Under the pieces are notes generated by a model. That model did not search any database, was not told where the DNA came from, and was given only the letters and a program-made list of their open reading frames with translations. Source: Mesorhizobium waimense (GTDB taxonomy: Bacteria > Pseudomonadota > Alphaproteobacteria > Rhizobiales > Rhizobiaceae). From it: a stretch of 64,000 nucleotides of DNA. Where the stretch lies: assembly GCF_003601975.1 (NCBI RefSeq), contig NZ_QZWZ01000009.1, positions 124,001 to 188,000 of the forward strand. The letters are read 5' to 3'. A program made the translations under genes and the position numbers. Shown in pieces: positions 20,079 through 31,517 of this stretch (position 1 is the first letter of the stretch; each line of letters opens with the position of its first letter).

Positions 20079-21227
20079 TTACCTGAACCGGAGATTTTCG
20101 CGCGTCAATTGTTCGATCGAAGTACAGCCCATGAGCTTCATGCCGCGCTCGATCTCGACCCGCATCTGTTCGAGCGCGCGTTCGACGCCTGCCTGCCCTG
20201 CCGCCGCCAGCGGGAACAGATAATAGCGACCGACGCCGACGGCCTTGGCGCCGAGCGAAAGCGCCTTTAGCACATGCGTGCCACGCTGCACGCCGCCATC
20301 CATGATGACGTCTATCCGGTCGCCGACGGCATCGACGATCTCGGCAAGCTGGTCGAAAGCCGCCCGCGAGCCGTCCAGCTGCCGGCCGCCATGGTTCGAC
20401 AGGACAATGCCGCTGCAGCCGATCTCGACGGCGCGTCTGGCATCCTCCACCGACATGACGCCCTTGAGGCAGAACGGACCCGACCACAGCCGGACCATCT
20501 CGGCGACGTCGTCCCAATTCATCGACGGATCGAGCATCTCGGTGAAGTAGCGGCTGATCGACATGGTGCCGCCGCCCATGTCGACGTGCTCGTCGAGCTG
20601 CGGCAGCTTGAACCCCTCATGGGTGAAATAGTTGAATGCCCAGGCCGGCTTGACGGCGAACTGCAGCATTCCGGCCAGGTTGAGCTTGAACGGAATGGCA
20701 AATCCCGTGCGTTTGTCGCGTTCGCGGTTTCCCCCGGTGATGCTGTCGACGGTCAGCATCATCACCTCGACGCCGATGTCCCTGGCACGCTGCATCATCG
20801 CCCGGTTCAGGCCGCGATCCCGGTGAAAATAGAACTGGTAGACCTGCGGTCCGCTGCTGATTTTGCGCGCCTCCTCGAGGCTCACGGTGCCGAGCGAGGA
20901 GACGCCGAACATCGTGCCGTATTTGGCCGCGGCCTTGGCGACCGCGCGCTCGCCCTGATGATGGAACAGCCGCTGCAAGGCGGTCGGCGAGCAATAGACA
21001 GGCATCGCCAGCTTCTGGCCCATGACCGTCACCGACATGTCGATCTCGCTCACCCCACGCAAGACGTTGGGAACGAGGTCGCATCTCTCGAAGCTTTCGG
21101 TGTTGCGGCGATAGGTGACCTCGTCGTCGGCCGCACCGTCAATGTAGTTGAAGATCGGCCCCGGCAGCCGCTGCCGCGCCATGCGCCGGAAATCTGAGAA
21201 ATTGTGGCAGTCGCGTAGCCGCATCAT
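20079..21227 (-). CDS. lldD: FMN-dependent alpha-hydroxy-acid dehydrogenase (L-lactate dehydrogenase)
   Basis: A 382-residue TIM-barrel flavoprotein oxidising L-lactate or a related 2-hydroxy acid to the 2-oxo acid. The active-site signature [21 protein letters not shown] near the N-terminus, the FMN block [16 protein letters not shown] and the C-terminal [19 protein letters not shown] are intact. It is most like membrane-associated quinone-dependent lactate dehydrogenases, so it may deliver electrons to the quinone pool used by the neighbouring bc1 complex. Mandelate or glycolate activity cannot be excluded. The petABC terminator lies at 21345-21367, so lldD should have its own promoter in 21228-21344. 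Confidence 0.9.
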   Translation of the reverse strand: MMRLRDCHNFSDFRRMARQRLPGPIFNYIDGAADDEVTYRRNTESFERCDLVPNVLRGVSEIDMSVTVMGQKLAMPVYCSPTALQRLFHHQGERAVAKAAAKYGTMFGVSSLGTVSLEEARKISSGPQVYQFYFHRDRGLNRAMMQRARDIGVEVMMLTVDSITGGNRERDKRTGFAIPFKLNLAGMLQFAVKPAWAFNYFTHEGFKLPQLDEHVDMGGGTMSISRYFTEMLDPSMNWDDVAEMVRLWSGPFCLKGVMSVEDARRAVEIGCSGIVLSNHGGRQLDGSRAAFDQLAEIVDAVGDRIDVIMDGGVQRGTHVLKALSLGAKAVGVGRYYLFPLAAAGQAGVERALEQMRVEIERGMKLMGCTSIEQLTRENLRFR

Positions 21228-21344
21228 CGATTTCCAAACATCATACCGTCGACGATCCCCTCGTCACAGACGCCGCGTGGCATAGCAATCACATGGCGCC
21301 GTGCCATCGGGCTTGTTCAGGCGGCCGGCAATCGACCATCAAGC

Positions 21345-21367
21345 AAAAGGGCGCCTTCCGGCGCCCT
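21345..21367 (-). terminator. Rho-independent terminator of petABC
   Basis: On the minus strand AGGGCGCC, loop GGAA, GGCGCCCT followed by TTT. The 8-bp stem with a GNRA-type tetraloop and short U-run lies 160 bp beyond the petC stop and before lldD. Confidence 0.75.
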
Positions 21368-21402
21368 GCATGCTTGCTTCAAAGCGGCTTAGGCCTTTTG
21401 AG

Positions 21403-21515
21403 ATTCAGGTCAGGTCGAAAACGATGGTTTCCGAGAACCGGAGCGGAGCGTAGTTAAAGCAAGCGAGCACCGGAAGCGCGGGAAGCCATTGTTTGCAGAC
21501 CGGCCTCACCTGAAT
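21403..21515. repeat. Imperfect 113-bp inverted repeat element
   Basis: The outer arms ATTCAGGT (21403-21410) and ACCTGAAT (21508-21515) pair, and the inner parts continue with partial complementarity (GATGGTTTCC at 21423-21432 against GGAAGCCATT at 21481-21490). It lies just after the petC stop and upstream of the terminator. It resembles the mosaic palindromic intergenic elements of rhizobia and may also fold in the petABC mRNA 3' region. Confidence 0.55.
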
Positions 21516-21526
21516 ATCGACAGGCC

Positions 21527-22384
21527 TTAGTGCGCCACGCCTTCCCACACCTTGCGCTTGGTCAGATAGACCAGGGCGCCGAACAGCAGCAGGAACACCA
21601 GCACGCGAAAACCGGTCTTCTTGCGGTCTTCCATATGCGGCTCGGCCGCCCACATCAGGAACGCCGACACGTCGCGCGAATACTGGTCGACCGTCTGCGG
21701 CGCGCCGTCGTCATAGGTCACCTGGCCGTCGGAGAGCGGCTTGGGCATCTTCAGCGACACGCCGGACAGGAAGTATGGATTGTAGTGCGTGCCCTCGGGG
21801 ATCACCATGCCGGCCGGCGGCGTCTCGTCGTAGCCGGTCAGCAGCGAATGGATGTAGTCGGGGCCACCCTGCGCATACTGGGTGAAGATGTCGAAGACGA
21901 AGCGCGGGAAGCCGCGCTCGACGCCGCGCGCCTTGGCCAGCAGCGACATGTCGGGCGGAGCAGCGCCGCCATTGGAGGCAGCAGCAGCCTGCTCGTTGGC
22001 GAACGGCGCCGGGAAGTAGTCGGACGGCTTGCCGGGACGGTCGAACATGTCGCCGGCGTCGTTGGGGCCGTCATGGATGGTGTATTCGGCGGCGAGCGTC
22101 TTCACCTGCCCTTCCGAATAGCCGAGCCCTTCCAGCGTGCGGAACGCCACCAGGTTCATCGAGTGGCAGGCCGCGCAGACTTCCTTGTAGACCTTCAGGC
22201 CGCGCTGCAGCTGCGCCTTGTCGTAGGTGCCGAACGGCCCGGTGAAGCTCCAGTCCATCTCCTTCGGCTCATCGATCGGGAAGTGCGTCGGCGCGGCCGC
22301 GTTGTGTGCCTCCTCGGCGGCGATCGCCGCAGTGCCAGCAACCACAAGGCCAAGCAACGCCAGCGAGGTGAGAATCTTCTTCAT
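21527..22384 (-). CDS. petC: Cytochrome c1 of the bc1 complex
   Basis: A 285-residue haem c protein of complex III. It has a cleavable signal peptide (about 1-22), haem motif CAACH preceded by YKEVCAACHSMN, and the axial Met region PPAGMVIPEGTHYNPYF. A C-terminal membrane anchor (FRVLVFLLLFGALVYL) is followed by basic residues. It passes electrons from the Rieske centre to soluble cytochrome c. Third gene of petABC, starting 27 bp after petB. Confidence 0.97.
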   Translation of the reverse strand: MKKILTSLALLGLVVAGTAAIAAEEAHNAAAPTHFPIDEPKEMDWSFTGPFGTYDKAQLQRGLKVYKEVCAACHSMNLVAFRTLEGLGYSEGQVKTLAAEYTIHDGPNDAGDMFDRPGKPSDYFPAPFANEQAAAASNGGAAPPDMSLLAKARGVERGFPRFVFDIFTQYAQGGPDYIHSLLTGYDETPPAGMVIPEGTHYNPYFLSGVSLKMPKPLSDGQVTYDDGAPQTVDQYSRDVSAFLMWAAEPHMEDRKKTGFRVLVFLLLFGALVYLTKRKVWEGVAH

Positions 22385-22411
22385 GCCAAATCCCCTTAGA
22401 TTCTCTGCCGC

Positions 22412-23713
22412 TCAGCCCTTGGTTTCCGGCGCGGCCGTAGCCCCCGCAGGATGATGTCCGCCGCCCTTGTTCTTCTCGAGCACCGCCTCGGTGATCGAAT
22501 TCGGCAGCCTGCGCGGTGTCTCGATCAGGCCTAGAACCGGCAGTGCGACCAGGAAGAAGGCGAAGTAGAACAGCGTCGCCATCTGCGCCATGAACACATA
22601 GCTGCCTTCCGCTGGCTGCGAGCCCAGCCAGCCGAGCAGGACGGCATCGGCCACGAACAGCCAGAAGAATAGCTTGTACCAGGGCCGGTAGACCGCCGAG
22701 CGCACCTTGGAGGTGTCGAGCCACGGCACCAGGAACAGCATGACGATGGCGCCGAACATGCACAGCACGCCGCCAAGCTTGGAGTTGATCGGACCGATGT
22801 TGAAGGTGATGGCGCGCAGGATCGCGTAGAACGGCAGGAAGTACCATTCCGGTACGATATGGGCGGGCGTCTTCAGCGGGTCGGCGATCGTATAGTTGTC
22901 CGGATGGCCGAGATAGTTCGGCAGGTAGAAGACGAAATAGGCGAAGAAGAACAGGAACACGATCATGCCGAACGCGTCCTTGATGGTCGCATAGGGCGTG
23001 AAGGCGACGGTATCGGTCTTCGACTTGACCTCGATGCCGGTCGGGTTCGACTGGCCGACGACGTGCAGCGCCCAGACGTGCAGCACGACGACGCCGGCGA
23101 TCATGAACGGCAGCAGATAATGCAGCGCGAAGAAGCGGTTGAGCGTCGGATTGTCGACGGCAAACCCGCCAAGCAACAACTCCTGGATCCAGTTGCCGAC
23201 CAGCGGGATGGCGCTGAAGAAGCCGGTAATGACGGTGGCGCCCCAGAAGCTCATCTGTCCCCACGGCAGCACGTAACCCATGAAGCCGGTCGCCATCATC
23301 AGGAGGTAGATGATGCAGCCGAGGATCCACAAAAGCTCGCGCGGCGCCTTGTAGGAGCCGTAGTAGAGGCCACGGAAGATATGGATGTAGACGGCGACGA
23401 AGAAGAACGAGGCACCGTTGGAATGCAGATAACGCAACAGCCATCCCGAATTCACGTCGCGCATGATCTTTTCGACCGAGTCGAAGGCGAGGGTCGTGTC
23501 GGCCGTATAGTGCATGGCCAGCACGATACCGGTCAGGATCTGCGAGACCAGCATGATCGACAGGATGCCGCCGAAGGTCCAGGCATAGTTGAGGTTGCGC
23601 GGCACCGGATAGGAGACGAAGCTGTCATAGATCAGCCGCGGCAGCGGCATGCGGGCGTCCAACCAGCGTTCGATACCGGTCTTGGGCGTATAGGTCGAGT
23701 GTCCCTCGCTCAT
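22412..23713 (-). CDS. petB: Cytochrome b of the bc1 complex
   Basis: A 433-residue polytopic subunit holding both b haems and the Qo/Qi quinone sites. Visible are [19 protein letters not shown], the haem-ligand region [27 protein letters not shown] and the Qo-site [13 protein letters not shown] (PEWY). Eight membrane helices are expected, plus a C-terminal tail with Gly/His. Second gene of petABC, 16 bp after petA. Confidence 0.97.
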   Translation of the reverse strand: MSEGHSTYTPKTGIERWLDARMPLPRLIYDSFVSYPVPRNLNYAWTFGGILSIMLVSQILTGIVLAMHYTADTTLAFDSVEKIMRDVNSGWLLRYLHSNGASFFFVAVYIHIFRGLYYGSYKAPRELLWILGCIIYLLMMATGFMGYVLPWGQMSFWGATVITGFFSAIPLVGNWIQELLLGGFAVDNPTLNRFFALHYLLPFMIAGVVVLHVWALHVVGQSNPTGIEVKSKTDTVAFTPYATIKDAFGMIVFLFFFAYFVFYLPNYLGHPDNYTIADPLKTPAHIVPEWYFLPFYAILRAITFNIGPINSKLGGVLCMFGAIVMLFLVPWLDTSKVRSAVYRPWYKLFFWLFVADAVLLGWLGSQPAEGSYVFMAQMATLFYFAFFLVALPVLGLIETPRRLPNSITEAVLEKNKGGGHHPAGATAAPETKG

Positions 23714-23729
23714 CGAAATATCCCCTGCC

Positions 23730-24290
23730 TCAACCGATAAGGATCTTGGTATCGGAAATGAACTTGAATACCGGCACCGCCATGTTCTCTGGTGCCGGAC
23801 CTTGGCGGATACGGCCGGCGGTGTCGTACACCGAACCGTGGCACGGGCAGAACCAGCCGCCGAAATCGCCCTCCTGGCCGAGCGGGATGCAGCCCAGATG
23901 GGTGCAAACCTGCACCATCACCATCCAGGCTTCCTTGCCGGGCGTGGTCCGGTTGGCATCGGTCGCCGGGGCATCGGCCGGCAGGTTGGCGTTGCGGGCG
24001 ATCGGATCCTTCAGCTCGGCGAGGTTGACGGCCTCGCCGTCCTTCATCTCCTGCTCGGTGCGGTTGCGCACCACGACCGGCTTGCCGCGCCATTTGACGA
24101 TCAGCGACATGCCCGGCGTCAGCGAAGCGACATCGACCTCGACCGAGGCCAGCGCCAGTGTCGAGGCATCGGGGCGCATCTGGTCGATGAACGGCCATGC
24201 GACGGCGCCCGCGCCAACCACAGCGGCCATGCCGGTGGCGACGTAGAGAAAATCACGACGGTTGGGATCCTGGGTGTCGGTTGCGCTCAC
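23730..24290 (-). CDS. petA: Ubiquinol-cytochrome c reductase Rieske iron-sulfur subunit
   Basis: A 186-residue Rieske protein. It has a twin-arginine N-terminus ([16 protein letters not shown]), uncleaved membrane anchor and the [2Fe-2S] boxes CTHLGC and CPCHGS. The start is GTG 24290. First gene of petABC; its promoter must lie in the 314 bp upstream, shared with the divergent cupin gene. Confidence 0.97.
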   Translation of the reverse strand: MSATDTQDPNRRDFLYVATGMAAVVGAGAVAWPFIDQMRPDASTLALASVEVDVASLTPGMSLIVKWRGKPVVVRNRTEQEMKDGEAVNLAELKDPIARNANLPADAPATDANRTTPGKEAWMVMVQVCTHLGCIPLGQEGDFGGWFCPCHGSVYDTAGRIRQGPAPENMAVPVFKFISDTKILIG

Positions 24291-24604
24291 GGGTGCCTGA
24301 TCCTTTCGCCTCGTCCGTGCCGGTGGTCGAGCCTCGTTCCCCGCTCATTCACGCCAACCCGACAGCGCATGGCGAACAGGCTAGCGAATTCCTCCGGCAT
24401 TTGGACTTCGGTTTATGCGTGAAGCCCGTTTTTGTCCAGCGGGGTGGAGGCACAAGGGCAGATTGTCGCGGGGACACGGCGCCGCTTTCCAAAGCACTGT
24501 GCCGGCTGACCGTCCGACGCAGCGAAACGACCGGAAATCCAGCGCGAAATCCAGGCTCGTGGTCGCCTCGACAGCCGGCGCAGGCCGGGTCTATTCTTTC
24601 TCCC
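24291..24604. other. Divergent promoter region petA/cupin
   Basis: 314 bp without a supported gene. It should carry the petABC promoter on the minus strand and that of the cupin gene on the plus strand. No consensus promoter, hairpin or repeat stood out on reading. Confidence 0.5.
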
Positions 24605-24949
24605 ATGGCGCATATCATAGACCGCGACACATGGGCCCAAGCGCCCAACCGCTGGCAAGGCGAACTGCAGTGCGGCGCCTGGGGCTCCAAAAGCTGCCTG
24701 ATCTTCAATTATTTGCCCGACGCCGGCGGCGGCCCGCGCCTGCACAGCCATCCCTACGCGGAGATCTTCATCATCCGTCAGGGCACCGGCCTGTTCACGG
24801 TCGGCGACCGGCAGATCGAGGCGTCCGCCGGCCAGATCGTCATCGTGCCGCCGGACACGCCGCACAAATTCACCAATCTCGGTCCGGGCCTGCTCGAGAC
24901 CATCGATATCCACGAGAACGGCAGCTTCATCACCAAATGGCTGGAGTAG
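24605..24949 (+). CDS. Small cupin-domain protein
   Basis: A 114-residue single-domain cupin. Metal-binding motif 1 reads GGGPRLHSHPYAEIFIIRQG (two His and a Glu) and motif 2 PPDTPHKFTNLG (one His). No DNA-binding or export signal is present. Single cupins range from isomerases to dioxygenases, so no reaction is assigned. The ribosome-binding site is weak. Convergent with the small conserved protein at 24996. Confidence 0.82.
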   Translation: MAHIIDRDTWAQAPNRWQGELQCGAWGSKSCLIFNYLPDAGGGPRLHSHPYAEIFIIRQGTGLFTVGDRQIEASAGQIVIVPPDTPHKFTNLGPGLLETIDIHENGSFITKWLE

Positions 24950-24995
24950 ATCATGATCCCGAACCGAAGGTCAGCGTAGCAAAAAGTGGAGACCG
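24950..24995. repeat. Short dispersed rhizobial intergenic repeat (partial)
   Basis: TCATGATCCCGAACCGAAGG followed by AGCAAAAAGTGGAGACCG lies between two convergent genes. The core GAACCGAAGGTC recurs at 33085-33096. The ATCATGATCCCGAA...GTGGAnACCG pattern is a common Rhizobiales intergenic repeat. Confidence 0.55.
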
Positions 24996-25304
24996 CTATT
25001 TGGCGCCGAGCCTGACCAGCACGGCCCTTGGGATATCGTACTCACGGATTACCGCGTCGTGCTTGCGCAGGCCGCAGAGTTCGCGCTGGATGAAGTAGCC
25101 GTGCACGGCTTCGGCCGCTTCCTTGAGGAGCCTGGGCCGCTGCTCCTTGTCGTCTCCATTCGCAAGCAGCTTGACCAGCGTCTCCTCGACGCGCTGTCCC
25201 GCGCGTCCCAGGGCCGCCGCCTTTTCGGCCAGGATTTCGTGGCCGAGCGCATCGAAGGCGGCTTCCGCGGCCAAACTGCCGGCAGATGGCGGGCGCAACG
25301 ACAT
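24996..25304 (-). CDS. Conserved hypothetical protein (DUF6665-like)
   Basis: A 102-residue soluble, helical protein. The sequence ALGHEILAEKAAALGRAGQR, then HGYFIQRELCGLRKHDAVIREYDIP, looks like the small DUF6665 family as remembered. No function is known. AAGGAG with good spacing before ATG 25304 supports expression. A fragment of an acetyltransferase lies directly upstream on the same strand. Confidence 0.72.
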   Translation of the reverse strand: MSLRPPSAGSLAAEAAFDALGHEILAEKAAALGRAGQRVEETLVKLLANGDDKEQRPRLLKEAAEAVHGYFIQRELCGLRKHDAVIREYDIPRAVLVRLGAK

Positions 25305-25332
25305 CTCGGTCTCCTTTCCTGCCGGCCGCGGA

Positions 25333-25440
25333 CTTTGTCTCGAACGTCATGCGGTGGGTGACGAATTCTTCGCCCCTGACCGGCTCGAAGCCAAGTCCCT
25401 CATAGAAAGCAAAGGCTTCAGCACGTAGCCGGTTACCACC
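25333..25440 (-). pseudogene. Remnant of GNAT acetyltransferase (C-terminal fragment)
   Basis: On the minus strand about 35 codons read NRLRAEAFAFYEGLGFEPVR then FVTHRMTFE, the usual end of a GNAT N-acetyltransferase (AxxFYxxxGF followed by the last strand). No GNAT start, acetyl-CoA loop or ribosome-binding site remains upstream, where the ABC transporter gene ends at 25455. It appears to be a deletion remnant. Confidence 0.6.
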
Positions 25441-25454
25441 GATCCGCCCATGCC

Positions 25455-27334
<1,880 letters not shown>

Positions 27335-27338
<4 letters not shown>

Positions 27339-29230
27339 TCGGCGGCTTCACCCTTGGCGCCAATGTCGTTGGCGATAGCGTCGTTGGCGGCCTCGGCCGG
27401 ACCATCATCGAGCATGAAGCCACCCGACTGGCGTTGCCAGAGCTGCGCGTAGAGACCGCCGCTGGCGACGAGTTCATCGTGCGAACCTTCCTCGATGACA
27501 TGGCCCTTGTCCATGACGACGAGCCTGTCCATCGCCGCGATGGTCGACAGCCGGTGCGCGATGGCGATGACGGTCTTGCCTTGCATCAGTCTGTAGAGGT
27601 TCTCTTGGATGGCAGCCTCGGCCTCCGAATCGAGCGCCGACGTCGCCTCGTCGAGAATGAGGATCGGCGCGTCCTTCAACATAACGCGGGCAATGGCGAT
27701 GCGTTGCCGCTGGCCGCCGGACAATTTGACGCCGCGGTCGCCGACATGGGCGTCGAAATCCTTGCGGCCGCTGGCGTCCGAAAGCCCGGCAATGAAATCC
27801 AGCGCCTCGGCACGCCGGGCCGCCTCGACAAGCATCTCGTTGGTGGCGTCGGGTCGGCCATAGAGGATGTTCTCGCGCACCGAACGGTGCAGCAGGGAGG
27901 TGTCCTGCGTCACCATGCCGATCTGGGCGCGCAACGAATCCTGCGTCACCGAAGCGATCTCCTGGCCGTCGATCAGGATCCGGCCAGCTTCGAGGTCGTA
28001 GAACCGCAAGAGCAGGTTGACCAGCGTCGACTTGCCGGCGCCGGAACGGCCGACGATGCCGACCTTTTCGCCCGGCTTCACCGTCAGCGACAGGTTCTCG
28101 ATGACGCCCTTCTGCTTGCCGTAGTGGAAGCGGATGTCCTCGAAGCGGATCTCACCCTTGGAAACGGTGATGTCCTTCGCACCCGGCCTGTCTTCGACAA
28201 GGCGCGGCAGCGAGATCGAGGCGATGCCGTCCTGCACCGTGCCGATGTTCTCGAACAGGCCCGACATTTCCCACATGATCCATTGCGACATGCCCCACAT
28301 CCTGAGCACGAGGCCGATGACCACGGCGACGGCGCCGATCGTCACCGCCTGGCCGAGCCACAGCCACAACGACAGCGCGGTGACGGAGAACAGCAGCAGC
28401 GCGTTCAGGATGTAGAGCAGGCCATAGAGCACCGTCACCAGCCGCATCGACCGGTAGACCGTATCGAGAAAGCCGGCCATGCCTTCCTTGGCGAAGGAGG
28501 CTTCGCGGCGCGCGTGGCTGAACAGCTTGACCGTCTGGATGTTGGAGTAGCTGTCGACGACGCGGCCGGTCATGGTCGAGCGCGCATTGGCCTGCTCCTC
28601 GCCGACCTTGCCCAGCCGCGGGATGAAAAAGCGCAGCAGCCCGATATAGCCGATGAGCCAGACGACCAGCGGCGTGGCCAGCCGCCAGTCGGCCGAACCG
28701 ACGATGAACAGCACGCCGAGGAAATAGACGATGATGTAGTTGAGCACGTCGATCAGCTTGATCACGCATTCGCGCACGGCGAGCGCTGTCTGCATCAGCT
28801 TGGTCGCGATGCGTCCGGCGAACTCGTCCTGGTAGAAGGCCATCGACTGCTTCAGCAGATAGCGATGCACCTGCCAGCGGATGCGCATTGGGTAGTTGCC
28901 CATCAGCGTCTGCTGGTTGAGCAGCGAATGCAGCCACACCGTGCCCGGCAGCGCGAACAGCACGACGAAGGCCATGCCGGCGAGCTTCCAGCCCTCGGTC
29001 TGCAGAAAGGTTTCGCGGTTCTGCCCAGACAGCCAGTCGACGATGTGGCCGAGGAAGCCGAACATCCACACTTCGGCAAAGGCAATCGCCGCCACCAGGA
29101 TCGCGTCCAGGATGATGTAGGGCCAGGCGCCGCGTGTATAATGCACGCAGAAGCCAACCAGCGTCTTCGGCGGCTCGACCGGTTCCGCTGCCGGGAACGG
29201 ATCGAGCCTTTTTTCAAACCAGCGAAACAT
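27335..29230 (-). CDS. ABC exporter half-transporter (permease-ATPase), first of a pair
   Basis: About 631 residues with the same architecture as the downstream gene. The start MFRWFEKRLDPFP parallels the neighbour's YRWFENWVYPF. Walker A is GRSGAGKSTL, signature LSGGQRQR, Walker B ILILDEATSALD and the H-loop IAHRLST; both ATPases of the pair keep the catalytic Glu. A GTG at 29239 is an alternative start. The two genes look like an old tandem duplication retained as a heterodimer. Confidence 0.92.
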
Positions 29231-29255
29231 TCCAGGCACTCACAAGTCCATGCGC

Positions 29256-29654
29256 TTACGCGGCGCGGGATTGATGGGCAAGGCTCCTCGGCCGCGGGGC
29301 GCCGCGGGCCGGCGATACGGAAGCGTCCGCATCGCCGGCCCTGCTTCGCGCAATATAGGGCGTCGCGGGTTTTTCGCCGACTGGCTCGCTCGACGATCCT
29401 GACGGCAGGGTCGCGCCTGCCCGGCTTTTCTCGCCGGGCCGGATCAAGCGGATGATCCGGCGCACCAGCGAAGGTCGGCTGTGGTCGGGAACCGCGCGCG
29501 AGAAGTCGACGTCTGGCAGCATGCCGCGATGCGGACGCTGGCGCGTCTCGGCGTGGACCGCCGACGAATAGGTTTCGCCGATCAGCAGCGCCCAGGTCGC
29601 CATCTTGCGCTCGTGCAGGCTTCTTGAACCAGGTATTTTGTAGGGATCGAACAT
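29256..29654 (-). CDS. Hypothetical protein
   Basis: A 132-residue, Arg/Ser/Pro-rich protein of no recognised family. It begins MFDPYKIPGSRSLHERKMAT with GGAGG seven bases upstream. The C-terminal half is low complexity. A longer in-frame reading from ATG 29816, also with a fair AAAGGA site, would add 54 residues of poor quality. It lies 25 bp upstream of the ABC pair and may share its transcript. Confidence 0.55.
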   Translation of the reverse strand: MFDPYKIPGSRSLHERKMATWALLIGETYSSAVHAETRQRPHRGMLPDVDFSRAVPDHSRPSLVRRIIRLIRPGEKSRAGATLPSGSSSEPVGEKPATPYIARSRAGDADASVSPARGAPRPRSLAHQSRAA

Positions 29655-30099
29655 CGGTTCGTCCTCCATGTGCAAATGCGATAAAAAGGGTGAAACAAGC
29701 TCGACCGCCGGCATTCGGCCGGAGGTGCCCATTGCGTCAGTCGAGACACGACGGCAAGCGTCGGTCCGGACACGTTCAGGTGGGGCTTTCAGCCCCTTTG
29801 TCAGTTTGAAAAACATCGCAAGATTCCTTTGAGAGCCGAAACTGGGTTCGGCGGGAATCGGTGCGATCAGAGTCTAGAAAGTCAGGAGAATCGTCGTACC
29901 GAAACCGCCGTCGGGCGTACAAGGCCCCAAGAGGGGTGCTGGATGTGCATGGTCATCATGAATTACCCCTCCATCGGTTCGGGTTGACAATGATCGGCGT
30001 ATACCCGACTTCGCAGAAAATGGCCACCCGCCAGTCCAGGAATTTCCGAAGCCGCGAAATCCCTGTGGCCGATCTGCCACTTATTAGAAGGATGCGGAA

Positions 30100-30558
30100 A
30101 TGAACGACCGTCTCCGCATCGCGCTCTACCAGCCTGACATCGCCGGCAATACCGGAACAATCCTGCGCTTTGCCGCGTGCCTCGGTCTCGGCGTCGACAT
30201 CATCGAACCAGCCGGCTTCCCGCTCTCCGACAGGACGCTGAAACGGGCCGGAATGGACTACCTCGAAATGGCGGCGCTGACCCGGCATGTCGACTGGCAC
30301 GCCTTCGAGCAATGGCGCAAAAGTGGCGCGCGGCGCCTGGTGCTGCTGTCGACCAAGGCCACGACCGCCTACACCGACTTTGCCTTCGCCGATGGCGACG
30401 TCCTTCTGTTCGGCCGCGAATCCGCAGGCGTGCCGGATCCGGTCCACGAGGCCGCGGATGCGCGACTGGTGATCCCGATGCAGCCGGGCACGCGCAGCAT
30501 CAACGTCGCGCTTTCCGTCGCCATGGTCGCGGGCGAGGCGATCCGGCAGTTGCGATAG
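30100..30558 (+). CDS. trmL: tRNA (cytidine/uridine-2'-O-)-methyltransferase TrmL
   Basis: A 152-residue minimal SPOUT methyltransferase that 2'-O-methylates the wobble base of certain leucine tRNAs. It carries the start LRIALYQPDIAGNTGTILR, GRESAGVPDPV and the knot region RLVIPMQPGTRSINVALSVA. Length and motifs match TrmL rather than the larger SpoU enzymes. AGGATG upstream of the ATG supports the start. A SoxR-type promoter fires toward its antisense strand from 30.7 kb. Confidence 0.94.
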   Translation: MNDRLRIALYQPDIAGNTGTILRFAACLGLGVDIIEPAGFPLSDRTLKRAGMDYLEMAALTRHVDWHAFEQWRKSGARRLVLLSTKATTAYTDFAFADGDVLLFGRESAGVPDPVHEAADARLVIPMQPGTRSINVALSVAMVAGEAIRQLR

Positions 30559-30666
30559 AATCTGGAGTCCGGCGGCAACGCCGTCCCTGTCGTTGACCTC
30601 AGCTGCTTCCGTTATTTTCACCCAGGCGCACATCGCCTTCTCCTGATTTGCCTTGTCTCGATCTCT

Positions 30667-30697
30667 TCGCTACAAGCTCAACTTAACTTGAGGTCAA
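30667..30697 (-). promoter_or_regulatory. SoxR-type promoter facing away from soxR
   Basis: On the minus strand TTGACC (30697-30692), a 19-bp spacer and TAGCGA (30672-30667). An over-long 19-bp spacer filled by the operator is the hallmark of SoxR/MerR-activated promoters, and TTGACCTCAAGTT is typical of SoxR targets. The forward strand has no comparable -35/-10 around the operator. Confidence 0.6.
30676..30693. promoter_or_regulatory. SoxR operator
   Basis: GCTCAACTTAACTTGAGG matches the E. coli-type SoxR box CCTCAAGTTAACTTGAGG at 16 of 18 positions. It lies 19 bp before the soxR ATG and inside the spacer of a minus-strand promoter. It suggests autoregulation and control of a divergent transcript. 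Confidence 0.82.
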
Positions 30698-30711
30698 GCG
30701 GAAAGTGCGAG

Positions 30712-31158
30712 ATGGCTCCGGTAACAGAATTGACGGTCGGCCAGGTGGCTATGCGCAGCGGCGTGGCGGTGTCGGCGCTGCATTTCTACGAGGCGCGCGG
30801 GCTGATCCGCAGCCACCGCACGTCAGGCAACCAGCGGCGCTACGGCCGCGACGTGCTGCGGCGGGTGGCGATCATCCGGGTCGCCCAGGAGGTCGGCATC
30901 TCGCTGGCAGAGATCGCGGCAGCACTTCATTCCTTGCCCGAGGGCCGTACGCCGACGCGCGAGGACTGGAACCTGCTGTCGACGACCTGGCGCGACCAAC
31001 TCGACCAGAAGATCAGCCAGTTGAAGAAGCTGCGCGACGGCCTCACCGACTGTATCGGCTGCGGCTGCATGTCGATCGACAAATGCCCGCTCAGGAACAA
31101 GGGCGACCGTTTGGCAAGGCAAGGAGCGGGGGCAAGAAGGCTGATGGTCGAGAGTTAG
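30712..31158 (+). CDS. soxR: Redox-sensitive transcriptional activator SoxR
   Basis: A 148-residue MerR-family regulator. The N-terminal helix-turn-helix ([20 protein letters not shown]) is followed by the dimerisation helix and the [2Fe-2S] cluster cysteines [12 protein letters not shown] (CX2CXCX5C), which are unique to SoxR. Oxidation by redox-cycling compounds activates it. In non-enteric bacteria it controls small sets of transport or oxidoreductase genes directly. ATG 30712 is preferred to TTG 30688 because the latter lies inside the operator. Confidence 0.95.
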   Translation: MAPVTELTVGQVAMRSGVAVSALHFYEARGLIRSHRTSGNQRRYGRDVLRRVAIIRVAQEVGISLAEIAAALHSLPEGRTPTREDWNLLSTTWRDQLDQKISQLKKLRDGLTDCIGCGCMSIDKCPLRNKGDRLARQGAGARRLMVES

Positions 31159-31412
31159 TCAGCAGCAGGCAGACGCCTGATCGTGAATTCGATGACGTCA
31201 CCCGGCCGCTCGAACCAGCTTTCGATCTCGGTCCAGTAGGCCTGTTTGGGAAACCGTTCGAACCACTCCTTGGCCTTGAGGCGCGCATCGGAGCGCGGCA
31301 GGACGAAGGTCTCGCGCAGGAAGCCGTCGCGCGGCATGCGCTCGCGCTCGGCGCGCGAACGATCGAGCCTTTTCTTCAGCCCATCCAGCTTCGGTCTTGC
31401 CGGGGTGCGCAC
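31155..31412 (-). CDS. Conserved hypothetical protein
   Basis: An 85-residue basic protein of unknown function, [20 protein letters not shown] at the N-terminus, then [20 protein letters not shown]. The start is GTG 31412 with AAGGAG seven bases upstream. The stop overlaps the soxR stop by four bases (convergent). No family is recognised with confidence, but the well-ordered start and aromatic core suggest a real gene. Confidence 0.65.
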   Translation of the reverse strand: MRTPARPKLDGLKKRLDRSRAERERMPRDGFLRETFVLPRSDARLKAKEWFERFPKQAYWTEIESWFERPGDVIEFTIRRLPAAD

Positions 31413-31517
31413 GAAACAACTCCTTGCACCGTAATGACACTTGACCCTTGCCCTTAAGAGATTAGGGATCGCGCCCGGAAAAGACGAGTCATTTGTCGGC
31501 TGCGACGGGAGACTGCA

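Noticed and set aside
29984..30010. TTGACA as a promoter -35 in front of trmL
   Set aside because: Only about 10 bp separate it from the TATACC; no -10 at the normal distance.
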